A stretch of 64,000 bases of DNA, from positions 124,001 through 188,000 of the forward strand of contig NZ_JBNGOZ010000002.1 in NCBI RefSeq assembly GCF_050589825.1, in the 5' to 3' direction. The position numbers and the translations under genes were made by a program. The stretch comes from Carboxylicivirga longa. Lineage in GTDB: Bacteria; Bacteroidota; Bacteroidia; Bacteroidales; Marinilabiliaceae. The notes beneath the pieces are model-generated. The model had not been told where the DNA came from and made no database searches. It saw only the letters and a program-made list of their open reading frames with translations. Shown piece after piece: positions 1 to 7,483 of the stretch. The number at the start of each line of letters is the position of its first letter. Within the stretch, counting starts at the first letter, position 1.

Positions 1-1
1 C

Positions 2-406
2 GTGGCATTTCTATTCGCATACTACTGCGGACTTTTCAGCAAGGAGCCGTGGTTAAGCAGCACCATTAGCATTGGCGAGTACAAAACAGCATCACCCTTC
101 TTAAAAACCATGGTAAAGGGCATTGCCTGTAACTGGATGGTAGCCCTGGCCATGTGGCTGGCTTATGCCGCCAAGGATGTGTCAGGTAAGATACTCGGCA
201 TCTGGTTTCCCATCACAGCCTTTGTGGCCATGGGATTTGAGCACAGTGTGGCCAATATGTTCTTTATCCCCACCGCCATTTTCTACGGTGCTGACGTAAG
301 CTGGACTACCTTCCTGTTTAGCAACCTGCTGCCCGTTACGCTGGGTAATATCATTGGTGGGGCACTCTTTGTGGGAACGGCGTATTGGTTTGTTTACGAG
401 AAGTAA
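2..406 (+). CDS. Formate/nitrite transporter family protein (FocA/NirC type), C-terminal part
   Basis: Inner-membrane channel of the FNT family, which moves formate, nitrite or related small monovalent anions. Only the last 134 residues lie in the window; the true start is upstream of base 1. The sequence shows KGIACNW (residues 39-45), the FEHSVANMF segment with the central pore histidine (His81 of this fragment), and the NLLPVTLGNIIGG loop, all typical of FNT. The remaining residues are hydrophobic helices. Full family members are about 260-290 residues, so roughly half is missing. The substrate cannot be told from this fragment. A strong inverted repeat follows the stop codon. Confidence 0.9.
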   Translation: MAFLFAYYCGLFSKEPWLSSTISIGEYKTASPFLKTMVKGIACNWMVALAMWLAYAAKDVSGKILGIWFPITAFVAMGFEHSVANMFFIPTAIFYGADVSWTTFLFSNLLPVTLGNIIGGALFVGTAYWFVYEK

Positions 407-435
407 ATTAGATACTTTTGCACAAGTTTACAATA

Positions 436-487
436 AACTCATCGTATGACCAAACTACTGATTATCAGTTTAGTCATACGATGAGTT
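436..487. terminator. Long hairpin after the FNT gene
   Basis: A perfect 15-bp inverted repeat (arms 436-450 and 473-487, core CTCATCGTATGAC) with further pairing inside (AAACT 452-456 with AGTTT 467-471). It lies 30 bases after the transporter stop and just before the next gene. There is no T-run, so it is not a classical intrinsic terminator; it could end or stabilise the transporter mRNA. A related hairpin with core CTCATCGGATGAC occurs at 54616-54661. Confidence 0.5.
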
Positions 488-517
488 GTATCTTTCAGAC
501 ACACTAAAACAGGCCGC

Positions 518-787
518 ATGGAACTCAAAACAGAAAATTACAAGTTCATTCAGCACAATAAATGTGAGTTTTTTCCCTGTCACAAAGTAAAAAACGTGGC
601 GGAGTTCAATTGCCTGTTCTGCTTCTGCCCTCTTTATATGCTTAAGGACAAATGCGGCGGGAATTTCACCTACCTCAATGAAGTAAAAGACTGCAGCGCA
701 TGCACCATACCCCATAGTAAAGGAGGCTACGACCACATTATGAGTAAAATGGCAGAGGTAATCAAAATAGGTAGCCAAAGAGATTAG
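518..787 (+). CDS. Cysteine-rich small domain protein
   Basis: An 89-residue protein with seven cysteines spaced like a metal-binding fold: CEFFPCHK near residues 16-22, CLFCFCPLYMLKDKCGG at about residues 32-48, and CSACTIPH near 59-66. This matches my memory of the cysteine-rich small domain (PF04071), often seen near cobalamin genes in anaerobes, although no such genes are nearby. It probably binds zinc or an Fe-S cluster in the cytoplasm; there is no signal peptide. It faces the convergent yhcC-like gene. The family has no established function that I can name. Confidence 0.75.
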   Translation: MELKTENYKFIQHNKCEFFPCHKVKNVAEFNCLFCFCPLYMLKDKCGGNFTYLNEVKDCSACTIPHSKGGYDHIMSKMAEVIKIGSQRD

Positions 788-831
788 AAAAGTGGCGCAA
801 GAGTTACCTCTCCACCGCTCTATCTTCCTTT

Positions 832-1779
832 TTATTGATTCAGCGAGCTGTACAAACGGCCCTGCCAGGTATCTTTTTCTGCCAGGCGCTTCTCCACTTT
901 TGTTACAAACTCAAAATTCTTAAGTCCCCAGCGTGGTGCAATGAGTAGGTTGTGCGGTGCCTGACTGATAAAACGCTCCATCACAATGCGAGGGTTCATC
1001 AGTTCGAGAAAATCAAGCACCAGATCCACAAACTCTTCTGCCTCATAAAGCTTAAAATAGTCCGGTTGATCATCATATAGCTTGGCAAAGGCACTGCCTT
1101 TAACGATTTGCAGCTGATGGAGTTTTAAGAAACTAATGGGTAACTGAGATACTTCACGGGCATGCTGCAGCAATTGCTGTCTGTCCTCCCCCGGTAAGCC
1201 CAGAATCAGATGAAGCCCCACAGGAATACCGGCCGCAGCGATACGCTTGGTAGCATCCACCGTTTCGGCATGACCATGGCCACGGTTAATCTGTCCAAGG
1301 GTATCATCATTGGTTGATTCCGCACCCAGCTCAATGGCGATATAATAATCTTTGCGCCACTCCTTCAAAACTGCCAACAGCTCATCGCTGATGCAGTCGG
1401 GTCGGGTACCCAAAACGATGCCCTTTACTTTAGGGTGACTCAATGCCTGTTGGTATTGGGCAATCAAATGCTCGGTTTCGCCATAGGTATTGCTGTAGGC
1501 CTGAAAATATGCCAGGTATTGTTGCGTTTGATACTTGGGTCGAAAAAATGAAATACCCTTGTCTATTTGCTCGGTAATCGTCAGCTCAGGACCACAATAC
1601 GAAGGATTGAAAGTACTGTTATTACAAAAAGCACAGCCCCCGGTACCCTTTGAGCCATCGCGGTTAGGACAAGTAAAACCGGCATTGACCGATACCTTCT
1701 GTACCCGCTCGCCAAAAGTGCGTTTTATGTATGAACTATAATCGTTATATCGCTTCTCGTGCCCCCAGGGATATTGCAT
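832..1779 (-). CDS. Radical SAM protein, YhcC/TIGR01212 family
   Basis: A 315-residue radical SAM enzyme resembling E. coli YhcC, an Elp3-like family of unknown substrate. The N-terminal motif CPNRDGSKGTGGCAFC gives the C-x11-C-x2-C pattern that this family uses to bind the [4Fe-4S] cluster. The C-terminal half has the conserved LHQLQIVKGSAF and EAEEFVDLV segments. I chose the ATG at 1779 (protein starting MQYPWGHEKRYND) over an upstream extension to 1824, because family members begin at this point. It is convergent with the Cys-rich gene and likely a single transcription unit. Confidence 0.85.
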   Translation of the reverse strand: MQYPWGHEKRYNDYSSYIKRTFGERVQKVSVNAGFTCPNRDGSKGTGGCAFCNNSTFNPSYCGPELTITEQIDKGISFFRPKYQTQQYLAYFQAYSNTYGETEHLIAQYQQALSHPKVKGIVLGTRPDCISDELLAVLKEWRKDYYIAIELGAESTNDDTLGQINRGHGHAETVDATKRIAAAGIPVGLHLILGLPGEDRQQLLQHAREVSQLPISFLKLHQLQIVKGSAFAKLYDDQPDYFKLYEAEEFVDLVLDFLELMNPRIVMERFISQAPHNLLIAPRWGLKNFEFVTKVEKRLAEKDTWQGRLYSSLNQ

Positions 1780-1846
1780 AACTGTTGTATTTTGGGCGGC
1801 AAAGGTATAAATTATACCGATCATTTAGTAGATTCGCTCATGCGAG

Positions 1847-2839
1847 CTATCCATTTAATTTATTTATCAATGCCACAAGCTCATGATTGGAAGCTCCATA
1901 GCTAACAATGTTAATTTTCAATGGCGTGTTTTTGAATTTTGATACAGACAGTTCAAGCGCATCCAGAATCCATTCTGCTTTGTTTCCAAAGGCATCACCG
2001 CCTACGAGTGTTAGAAATACTTTTGGACATCCTGTTCGTCCATGATTAATTAACGCTGCATAAAGGGTAGCTTCATAACTTGCCTCTAAAATTAGCCGCG
2101 CAAAACTTTCCCAATATACGAATGCAATATCTGAGTAGGCTACGGGCAAAGCCGAGCAGTAAGCCTGCGAAACCAAATGATTTGATTCTCCAATCGTGAC
2201 CTCTGTATCCCACTGTATTCCAATTTTCAGCTTCTCTTTTAATTGTTCGCGTTGTGATTGGCATACATTATTGAGTTGGGCATTTATTTTGGCAATCCCT
2301 CCTCTGCTGGCTAAGGCATAACCATTACGCATACTCCACAATGCTTCCTTATCATTCCCCAATTCTTTTTCAATAAGCTCCAAGCAATTAATTTGATTGC
2401 TTGAAGACTGCCCTATTTGATTGTTTACAGAGGCAAAATAGTTCCTATAAATAGTACCGGCACCACAGGCAATGGCGCATGCCGGCCCCTGCGTATAATC
2501 ATGCTCATAAATTCCAACTCCTCTTTCGGGTGAAATATGCGGCCCAACCATTTCCAATAAATTAAATTGGGAAGCCGCTTGAAAAAGGGCATTGCGATTG
2601 CTTGGCTTGCTGTGCAAATCCTGAACATCACTCACAATTTCATTGATACTCATAACTCCCTTGTTACCCACTTTTTGTGCTTGCTGTTTAAGCTCTTTCA
2701 AGGTAGGTATTTCAAGTCTTCCAAATTGGTATGACTCATTATTAACAAGTGAGAGGAGTTTATTTCCTATGATGGAAATTTTATTTCTTACATTATCCGG
2801 GCTTTGTTCTTCAAATCCCATTAAATCCTCAAACCACAT
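1847..2839 (-). CDS. Uncharacterised protein with macro-domain-like C-terminal motif
   Basis: A 330-residue cytoplasmic protein; no signal peptide or membrane helix. The start is the ATG at 2839; an in-frame TTG at 2857 is less likely. Visible landmarks are TQGPACAIACGAGTIYRNYF in the middle, VSQAYCSALPVAYS and YEATLYAALINHGRTG further on, and LTLVGGDAFGN followed by an amphipathic helix near the C-terminus. The last motif resembles the C-terminal glycine-rich loop of macro domains and PARG-like ADP-ribose hydrolases (GxGxFGN). That would suggest ADP-ribose or nucleotide binding, but this is only a motif-level inference. I do not recognise a named family with certainty. Lower-GC than its left neighbour. 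Confidence 0.6.
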   Translation of the reverse strand: MWFEDLMGFEEQSPDNVRNKISIIGNKLLSLVNNESYQFGRLEIPTLKELKQQAQKVGNKGVMSINEIVSDVQDLHSKPSNRNALFQAASQFNLLEMVGPHISPERGVGIYEHDYTQGPACAIACGAGTIYRNYFASVNNQIGQSSSNQINCLELIEKELGNDKEALWSMRNGYALASRGGIAKINAQLNNVCQSQREQLKEKLKIGIQWDTEVTIGESNHLVSQAYCSALPVAYSDIAFVYWESFARLILEASYEATLYAALINHGRTGCPKVFLTLVGGDAFGNKAEWILDALELSVSKFKNTPLKINIVSYGASNHELVALINKLNG

Positions 2840-2950
2840 CTCTATTTCAATTATCAATTAGCACTTGCTGCATCTTATAAACTGCAAATACAGTAATTGC
2901 AAATACCATAATATCCTGGATGTTTCATCTTCAATTACAACTTTACTGAT

Positions 2951-3526
2951 TTAGTCTTCCATGATGCATCGCGCCATTTCTGCCGTCTTTATTACATTCC
3001 TCCTTTTAACTGAAAAAGCTTCATTTTTTCCTTCAAATTCTATTGCTAAAGCTGTAATTCCACCGATACTCGATATTTGCTGCATTTGTTCCCTTGAACA
3101 ATCAAAGAAAATACTGTAAACGGAACTTACGTCAGTTGATTGGGCTCTTACTTTTTTAACCTCATCTCTTGTAGAATACAACTTTAACATCTCTCCAGAA
3201 TTTAACCGCATTCCCAATTCTGTTCCCGCTGGGATTACATATTCATGCAATATTCCGTGAAAGTAAATGTATAGTTCAATTTGAAGTACCCCACCGATGT
3301 TGTGGAATTTCAAAATACCCAATGTAAATGGTAGATTATCACTAAGTACCTTAGGAGGCGGATTATTTATAGAAATAAGCTTTATTTCACTCATTTTAAT
3401 CACCTCTCCTGTTACAGGATTGATTTTACGCTCCTTATATTTGCATTTTTTTTGTGCTTGTAAATTACTTGCAAAGCCCATTGAAAGGACAAGCAGAACC
3501 AGTGGCAAAAGCGACTTTCTCTTCAT
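2951..3526 (-). CDS. Small secreted protein of unknown function
   Basis: A 191-residue protein with a clear Sec signal peptide: positive MKRK, a hydrophobic stretch of leucines and valines, then a likely cleavage after NLQAQ (about residue 25). The mature part has mixed beta-type sequence and four cysteines (CKYKER near the start, FFDC in the middle, ARC at the end), so a disulfide is possible. I do not recognise a family. It is probably periplasmic. The reading frame ends 111 bases before the macro-like gene, so the two could share a transcript, but nothing ties their functions. Confidence 0.65.
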   Translation of the reverse strand: MKRKSLLPLVLLVLSMGFASNLQAQKKCKYKERKINPVTGEVIKMSEIKLISINNPPPKVLSDNLPFTLGILKFHNIGGVLQIELYIYFHGILHEYVIPAGTELGMRLNSGEMLKLYSTRDEVKKVRAQSTDVSSVYSIFFDCSREQMQQISSIGGITALAIEFEGKNEAFSVKRRNVIKTAEMARCIMED

Positions 3527-3922
3527 TGCTTTGATTTAAAGGGGTTGAACAAAGCTAACACTCAATATTTAACAGTATTCGTTATTAATACAAATATTTT
3601 GGCTTGCATTAATGAGTATAATTTTGAAAAAAAATCTGACCAAAACAAATATTATCCCCTAAAAATCAAATATTTATATCTCACTCGCGATTGTCAGTTT
3701 TTCAGCTAAATTCTGCTAGCCAATTTTAGGTAGCTTCAGACTTCAATAAACTCTATAAAGTATCGATTACCCTGATCTTAAATATACCCTGCAGGTTTAT
3801 AGGGAGGGATGGCGCTAATAGTAAATTGTATGAGTAGTGACAGATTGCGTGGTTATTTCCTGTCAAACCGCTACAATGATTGAGCGTGCTACAGGCCTCT
3901 AAATTTACTACATCGCCTGCCA
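3527..3922. other. AT-rich intergenic region without a recognisable gene
   Basis: About 400 bases, AT-rich, with no convincing ORF. A 17-codon ATG frame at 3830 was judged too short to call. No repeat, tRNA or strong hairpin was seen. The region marks the left edge of the AT-rich accessory patch that carries the HEPN/MNT pair. Confidence 0.5.
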
Positions 3923-4252
3923 TTACTTATACAATTGGCCACTGGGCTTTATTCCTTTCTCATATAATATGATCCCAACTCGTTTTATATGCTGTATTAA
4001 CTCTTGATTATCAAGTTTATCAAATATTGAAATGTCTATATTATATGGTAATAACAAATCATCTAGTTCAGTCTCAATTCTCAGAAGCTTATTTAAATTT
4101 AATTTATCACCAACTAAGCTAATATCAATATCAGAACCTTCTCTATAATTACCTTTTGCTCTTGAACCGTAAAGAATAGCTTTGTAAATATCAGGATAAT
4201 TAGCAAATACTGATATTATTTTATTTATATGTAATTCATTTAATCCGTACAT
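3923..4252 (-). CDS. mntA: MNT-domain nucleotidyltransferase, MntA-type antitoxin
   Basis: A 109-residue minimal nucleotidyltransferase. It carries the GSx10DxD signature (GSRAKGNYREGSDID at about residues 29-43), which holds the catalytic metal-binding aspartates. In the characterised HepT/MntA systems such a protein adenylylates the HEPN RNase toxin on a tyrosine and so blocks it. Here the start ATG overlaps the stop of the HEPN gene by one base (TAATG), a translational-coupling arrangement typical of such pairs. The toxin gene is transcribed first. Base composition is AT-rich relative to the flanks, consistent with horizontal transfer. Confidence 0.85.
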   Translation of the reverse strand: MYGLNELHINKIISVFANYPDIYKAILYGSRAKGNYREGSDIDISLVGDKLNLNKLLRIETELDDLLLPYNIDISIFDKLDNQELIQHIKRVGIILYEKGIKPSGQLYK

Positions 4253-4743
4253 TATTCCTTATCAAATAAACTTTGTTGTTCTCCAGTTCTTTTTCCTTCC
4301 ATTACTTCTTGAAATTTCAGAAATGCAGAATGATATTCATTTATAATTTTTAAATATATTTCATTAGCTGTTTCTTCATTATAGGTATGTGATGTTTTAA
4401 TTCGGCTTTTTATCATATCCATCCACATATCTCCATTTTCAATAAGTTTTGTAGAGAAAGCAAATCTTATAGCGTCTCTAGAACCTCCTATTTCAGAATT
4501 TCCTTGATAAAAAGCATAATCTTTCATTACGTTCCAAGCCATCTCATATGTATATTCAAAACGTTGAATTAATCCTTCCTTTATAATCTCTTCAAGAACA
4601 CCTTCTGCATCTTCATTCTCAATTTCCAGTTCGTTCTTTTGGAGTTCCTTTTTTATATAATTTATAGCTTCAGATAACTTCTTTAATGCCTTGTTATAAT
4701 TGGAAAATCTTTGTTCCCATCTTATATCTTTTTTGTCTGTCAT
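4252..4743 (-). CDS. hepT: HEPN-domain protein, HepT/HI0074-type toxin
   Basis: A 163-residue, mostly helical protein of the nucleotidyltransferase substrate-binding (HI0074/HEPN) family. The segment RIKTSHTY gives the RX4HXY motif: Arg and His form the RNase active site and Tyr is the residue modified by MntA in studied systems. Other family marks are FEYTYEMAWNVMKDY and SRDAIRFAF. The C-terminus (RTGEQQSLFDKE) is a polar tail. It is the first gene of a two-gene operon with the MNT protein. Toxicity here is inferred; some HI0074-type pairs have not been shown to be toxic. Confidence 0.85.
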   Translation of the reverse strand: MTDKKDIRWEQRFSNYNKALKKLSEAINYIKKELQKNELEIENEDAEGVLEEIIKEGLIQRFEYTYEMAWNVMKDYAFYQGNSEIGGSRDAIRFAFSTKLIENGDMWMDMIKSRIKTSHTYNEETANEIYLKIINEYHSAFLKFQEVMEGKRTGEQQSLFDKE

Positions 4744-4925
4744 GATGCTTCCTTTATTGCATTATAAAACTCTCTAAAGTTAAAAATTAATTATTAGTCA
4801 TTGATGGGAGTACATACTAAGCAATTTCATTTCTTATTGGATTGTGCTTTTGCCTGTGGCCAACGGTCAGGCTATGAAGCCTAGCTTGTGTTGCGCCTGC
4901 GGCAAGCATGCTTTATGAGCCATTG
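4744..4925. other. Intergenic segment with nested hairpins
   Basis: This spacer turns from AT-rich to clearly GC-richer between about 4848 and 4918, unlike the genes on both sides. It can fold into several small hairpins, for example AGGCT (4869-4873) with AGCCT (4878-4882), and GCTTG (4884-4888) with CAAGC (4903-4907). It ends at GTTACAAACC (4925-4934), which is repeated inverted at 6058-6067. It may be a recombination scar or terminator. Confidence 0.35.
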
Positions 4926-6067
4926 TTACAAACCGTTATTGTTTTCGCTAAAAATTAGATCTAACTCATAATCCGCTGAACTTTCATTGCATAGCCTATA
5001 CTTAATTATTTTACCATCTGGATTTATTAAATAATTCTGAGGTATAAACTTCACATCATAAATAAGAAATGCCTCATTTCTCCAACCTTTCAAATCTGAT
5101 ATATTTACCCATTCTATAGAGTCTTGTTTAATCGCATTTACCCACCTCCGTTTTTCAGTATCTCCGGATATGCCTATAATTTCGAAACCTTTTGAGTTGA
5201 ATTTCTTGTATATCCGTCTTAACCACTTATGAGAGCCACGGCAAGGTGCACAACGTGAGTCCCAAAAATCGAGTAAAACATACTTTCCTCTATAATCAGA
5301 AAGACTGATTGTATCGCCCTTTGGAGTTACTTGCTGTATTTCAGGTGCAATGTCACCAACTTTCGGAGGATCTGGCAAATTAATATATTCTTTTATCTCA
5401 ACACCTTGTTTTAATGATTTTAATTCTTCTGAAAGGTTTTGGTATATGTTTTTAATTTGTTTTTTATTCAAATGTCTATAAGCCATACAGCACTCTTCAT
5501 ACAAAGAAGTTAAAGTAACATATGAATTCGATTTATTTAGTAGAAAGCTAGTAATACTGTCGATTAAGTTTTCCTGTAACCATTCAATTTTTAGTGAATC
5601 CTTTTTTTTCTCTTCATTTGATTTGAAGTGAATTTGTTCTCTTAAAGTGTTGATTTGTTTATTAGCATTGTTTATGAGTAAAATATAGTCTTCGAATTCA
5701 GAATGCATTTCGGAACCTAAAACTTCTAAGTTCTTGAGGAATCTATAATCACCATTTATTGTAATTTCTGATGGTTCAAGCCAAATGATTTTTCGATCCC
5801 TAAATTCATATTTATTTCTTCTATTATGCAAATAAAATTTACGAGGGGTGCTTAATTGAACTTTGAAATCAATTTTCCCATTCAAAACCTTTATTGAATC
5901 AACTAACTTTTTGTTTTCGTAATTCGTCAAGAACAAGGTCGTTGAATCAGGTGCATTTTCTAATGTCCCTTTGAGTTGACAGTTTCTTTGTTGAGTATTA
6001 CACGAAACAATGATGGCTAAGGTAATAATTAAGGTTAGTTGTGTTTTCATTTTTAATGGTTTGTAAC
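4925..6067. repeat. 10-bp inverted repeat bracketing the TlpA-like gene
   Basis: GTTACAAACC at 4925-4934 and its exact reverse complement GGTTTGTAAC at 6058-6067 lie at the two ends of the gene at 4926-6050. The inner copy covers the stop codon of the gene. The repeats could be the ends of a small inserted unit, or chance. They do not match the integron core-site consensus. Confidence 0.35.
4926..6050 (-). CDS. TlpA-like thiol-disulfide lipoprotein with DUF4369 domain
   Basis: A 374-residue lipoprotein: the signal peptide ends at IIVSC, so Cys17 is the likely lipidated residue. Residues about 25-130 match the DUF4369 domain common in Bacteroidota thioredoxin-like proteins. The C-terminal 140 residues form a thioredoxin/AhpC-TSA fold with FWDSRCAPC (CAPC redox pair) and the cis-proline region FIPQNYLINPDG. 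The likely role is reduction of periplasmic disulfides, as in TlpA/ResA proteins. It is AT-rich and stands alone between the toxin-antitoxin pair and the lactonase, bracketed by a short inverted repeat, so it may have been acquired. Confidence 0.85.
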   Translation of the reverse strand: MKTQLTLIITLAIIVSCNTQQRNCQLKGTLENAPDSTTLFLTNYENKKLVDSIKVLNGKIDFKVQLSTPRKFYLHNRRNKYEFRDRKIIWLEPSEITINGDYRFLKNLEVLGSEMHSEFEDYILLINNANKQINTLREQIHFKSNEEKKKDSLKIEWLQENLIDSITSFLLNKSNSYVTLTSLYEECCMAYRHLNKKQIKNIYQNLSEELKSLKQGVEIKEYINLPDPPKVGDIAPEIQQVTPKGDTISLSDYRGKYVLLDFWDSRCAPCRGSHKWLRRIYKKFNSKGFEIIGISGDTEKRRWVNAIKQDSIEWVNISDLKGWRNEAFLIYDVKFIPQNYLINPDGKIIKYRLCNESSADYELDLIFSENNNGL

Positions 6068-6205
6068 TTCTCTATTGACTCACCTTTTCCTTCTATTGCC
6101 CTTTTAAGCAAATCAAAAGTTTGTAGTTATAATTTTCTTTTTTTCACTTAATATTATAATACTTTTAGGTCACTATTACCCCGCAGTATCATGTTGTAAG
6201 TAGGT

Positions 6206-7285
6206 CTAATGAAACAGCACACATGCAGGGCTATCTGCTTTTATTTCACTCATGTACTGTAATAAGCCACTTTGAGCATCACGCTGAAAGGCCGCAAGGT
6301 TGTGCGATCGTTGGTTGGCTACCACCAGCAAGGCGCCATCCGGAGTAAGCGCAAAGTTACGGGGCCAGTCGCCGCGCACAGGCTCATAAGCAATGGCTTG
6401 CAGCTCTTTTCCGGAATCAGATATGCTGAAGATGCCGATGGAGTTATGCCCGCGATTGGAAGCATAGAGAAAACGCGCATCGGGCGACAGATGGATATCT
6501 GCACAGTAACTCTTGCCTGTAAAATCATTGGGTAAGGTAGATAAGGTGGCCATCACCTGCCATCCTTGCCCTTCCCTGCTTACAACTGACACGGTGCTGT
6601 TGAGTTCATTGACCACATAAAGCAGCTTGCCATTGGGATGAATGGCTAAATGCCGTGGTCCGCTGCCACTAGCTAGCGATAAGCTATCCATCCGGTGCAT
6701 AGCTTGATCTTTCAGTTCATAGAAAATAAGCTGATCAAGTCCTAGATCCAGTGCCACTACATTTTTAGCATCCAAAAACCAGGTCGAATGCGCATGGGAG
6801 CTAACATCTGAATCATCCGATCTATGTTGTGCCACATCCAGTAAGGGTGACAACTGCCCTGCGGCATCTACTGTAACATATCCTACATTGCCTCCGCTAT
6901 AATTAGCCAGCAGCACATCACCAGCCGACCCAACCGCAATATGACAGGGATGCGCCCCGCCCGTGGCGGCCGTGTTAAGCACTTTTAGTCCATCATCTTG
7001 TCGTTGATAGGAGTGAATAATACCCGTTCCCTCATCGTCCACTTCACTAACGGCCAACAGCGTTTGACGCCCATTGGCCCAGGTCAGGTAAGAAGGATTA
7101 ACCATGGAAGCTGCCAGGCGCAGGGTATCAAAGGTACCATCCGCACGCAGCGCACCTTGATAAATCCCTTCACTTTCGCCATCGGTGTAAGTGCCCAAAT
7201 AGTATGTATAGCTTTTCCCATCAGGCTTATCACTACACGACCAGAGTAGGAATAGTATTGATATCAGCGAAAATAGGTTCTTCAT
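6206..7285 (-). CDS. Lactonase-family beta-propeller lipoprotein (6-phosphogluconolactonase-like)
   Basis: A 359-residue protein of the seven-bladed propeller lactonase family (YbhE/Pgl type, PF10282). The start YYLGTYTDGESEGIYQG is the hallmark first blade, and repeats such as GPRHLAIHPNGKLLYVVNE and DFTGKSYCADIHLSPDARFLY follow. The signal peptide ends in LLWSC, a lipobox, so this copy is exported and lipid-anchored. It therefore probably does not serve the cytoplasmic pentose phosphate pathway; a role in extracytoplasmic sugar lactone hydrolysis is more likely. There is no obvious operon partner. Confidence 0.85.
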   Translation of the reverse strand: MKNLFSLISILFLLWSCSDKPDGKSYTYYLGTYTDGESEGIYQGALRADGTFDTLRLAASMVNPSYLTWANGRQTLLAVSEVDDEGTGIIHSYQRQDDGLKVLNTAATGGAHPCHIAVGSAGDVLLANYSGGNVGYVTVDAAGQLSPLLDVAQHRSDDSDVSSHAHSTWFLDAKNVVALDLGLDQLIFYELKDQAMHRMDSLSLASGSGPRHLAIHPNGKLLYVVNELNSTVSVVSREGQGWQVMATLSTLPNDFTGKSYCADIHLSPDARFLYASNRGHNSIGIFSISDSGKELQAIAYEPVRGDWPRNFALTPDGALLVVANQRSHNLAAFQRDAQSGLLQYMSEIKADSPACVLFH

Positions 7286-7483
7286 GCGTTCTTCTTATTT
7301 TATTGTTCTTAGATCATCTGAACGCTAAAGATAGAAAAAGCCATTGACACATCCGCTCCAGTATGCTGCGCACGCAGGAAAAATGCTATTTAAGCGCAAC
7401 ATCAGCCCCGTCCATTAGGTTCCTCCCATCCTGTAGACTAGGAAAGGTGCCCATAGGCAGGGAGATCTACCAAAGATTACATT

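Noticed and set aside
470..778. ORF on the minus strand opposite the Cys-rich gene
   Set aside because: It overlaps a better plus-strand gene with a family match, and its product has no recognisable features.
4744..6067. Integron gene cassette with attC site around the TlpA-like gene
   Set aside because: The repeats GTTACAAACC/GGTTTGTAAC do not match the core-site consensus (GTTRRRY and RYYYAAC), and there is no integrase.
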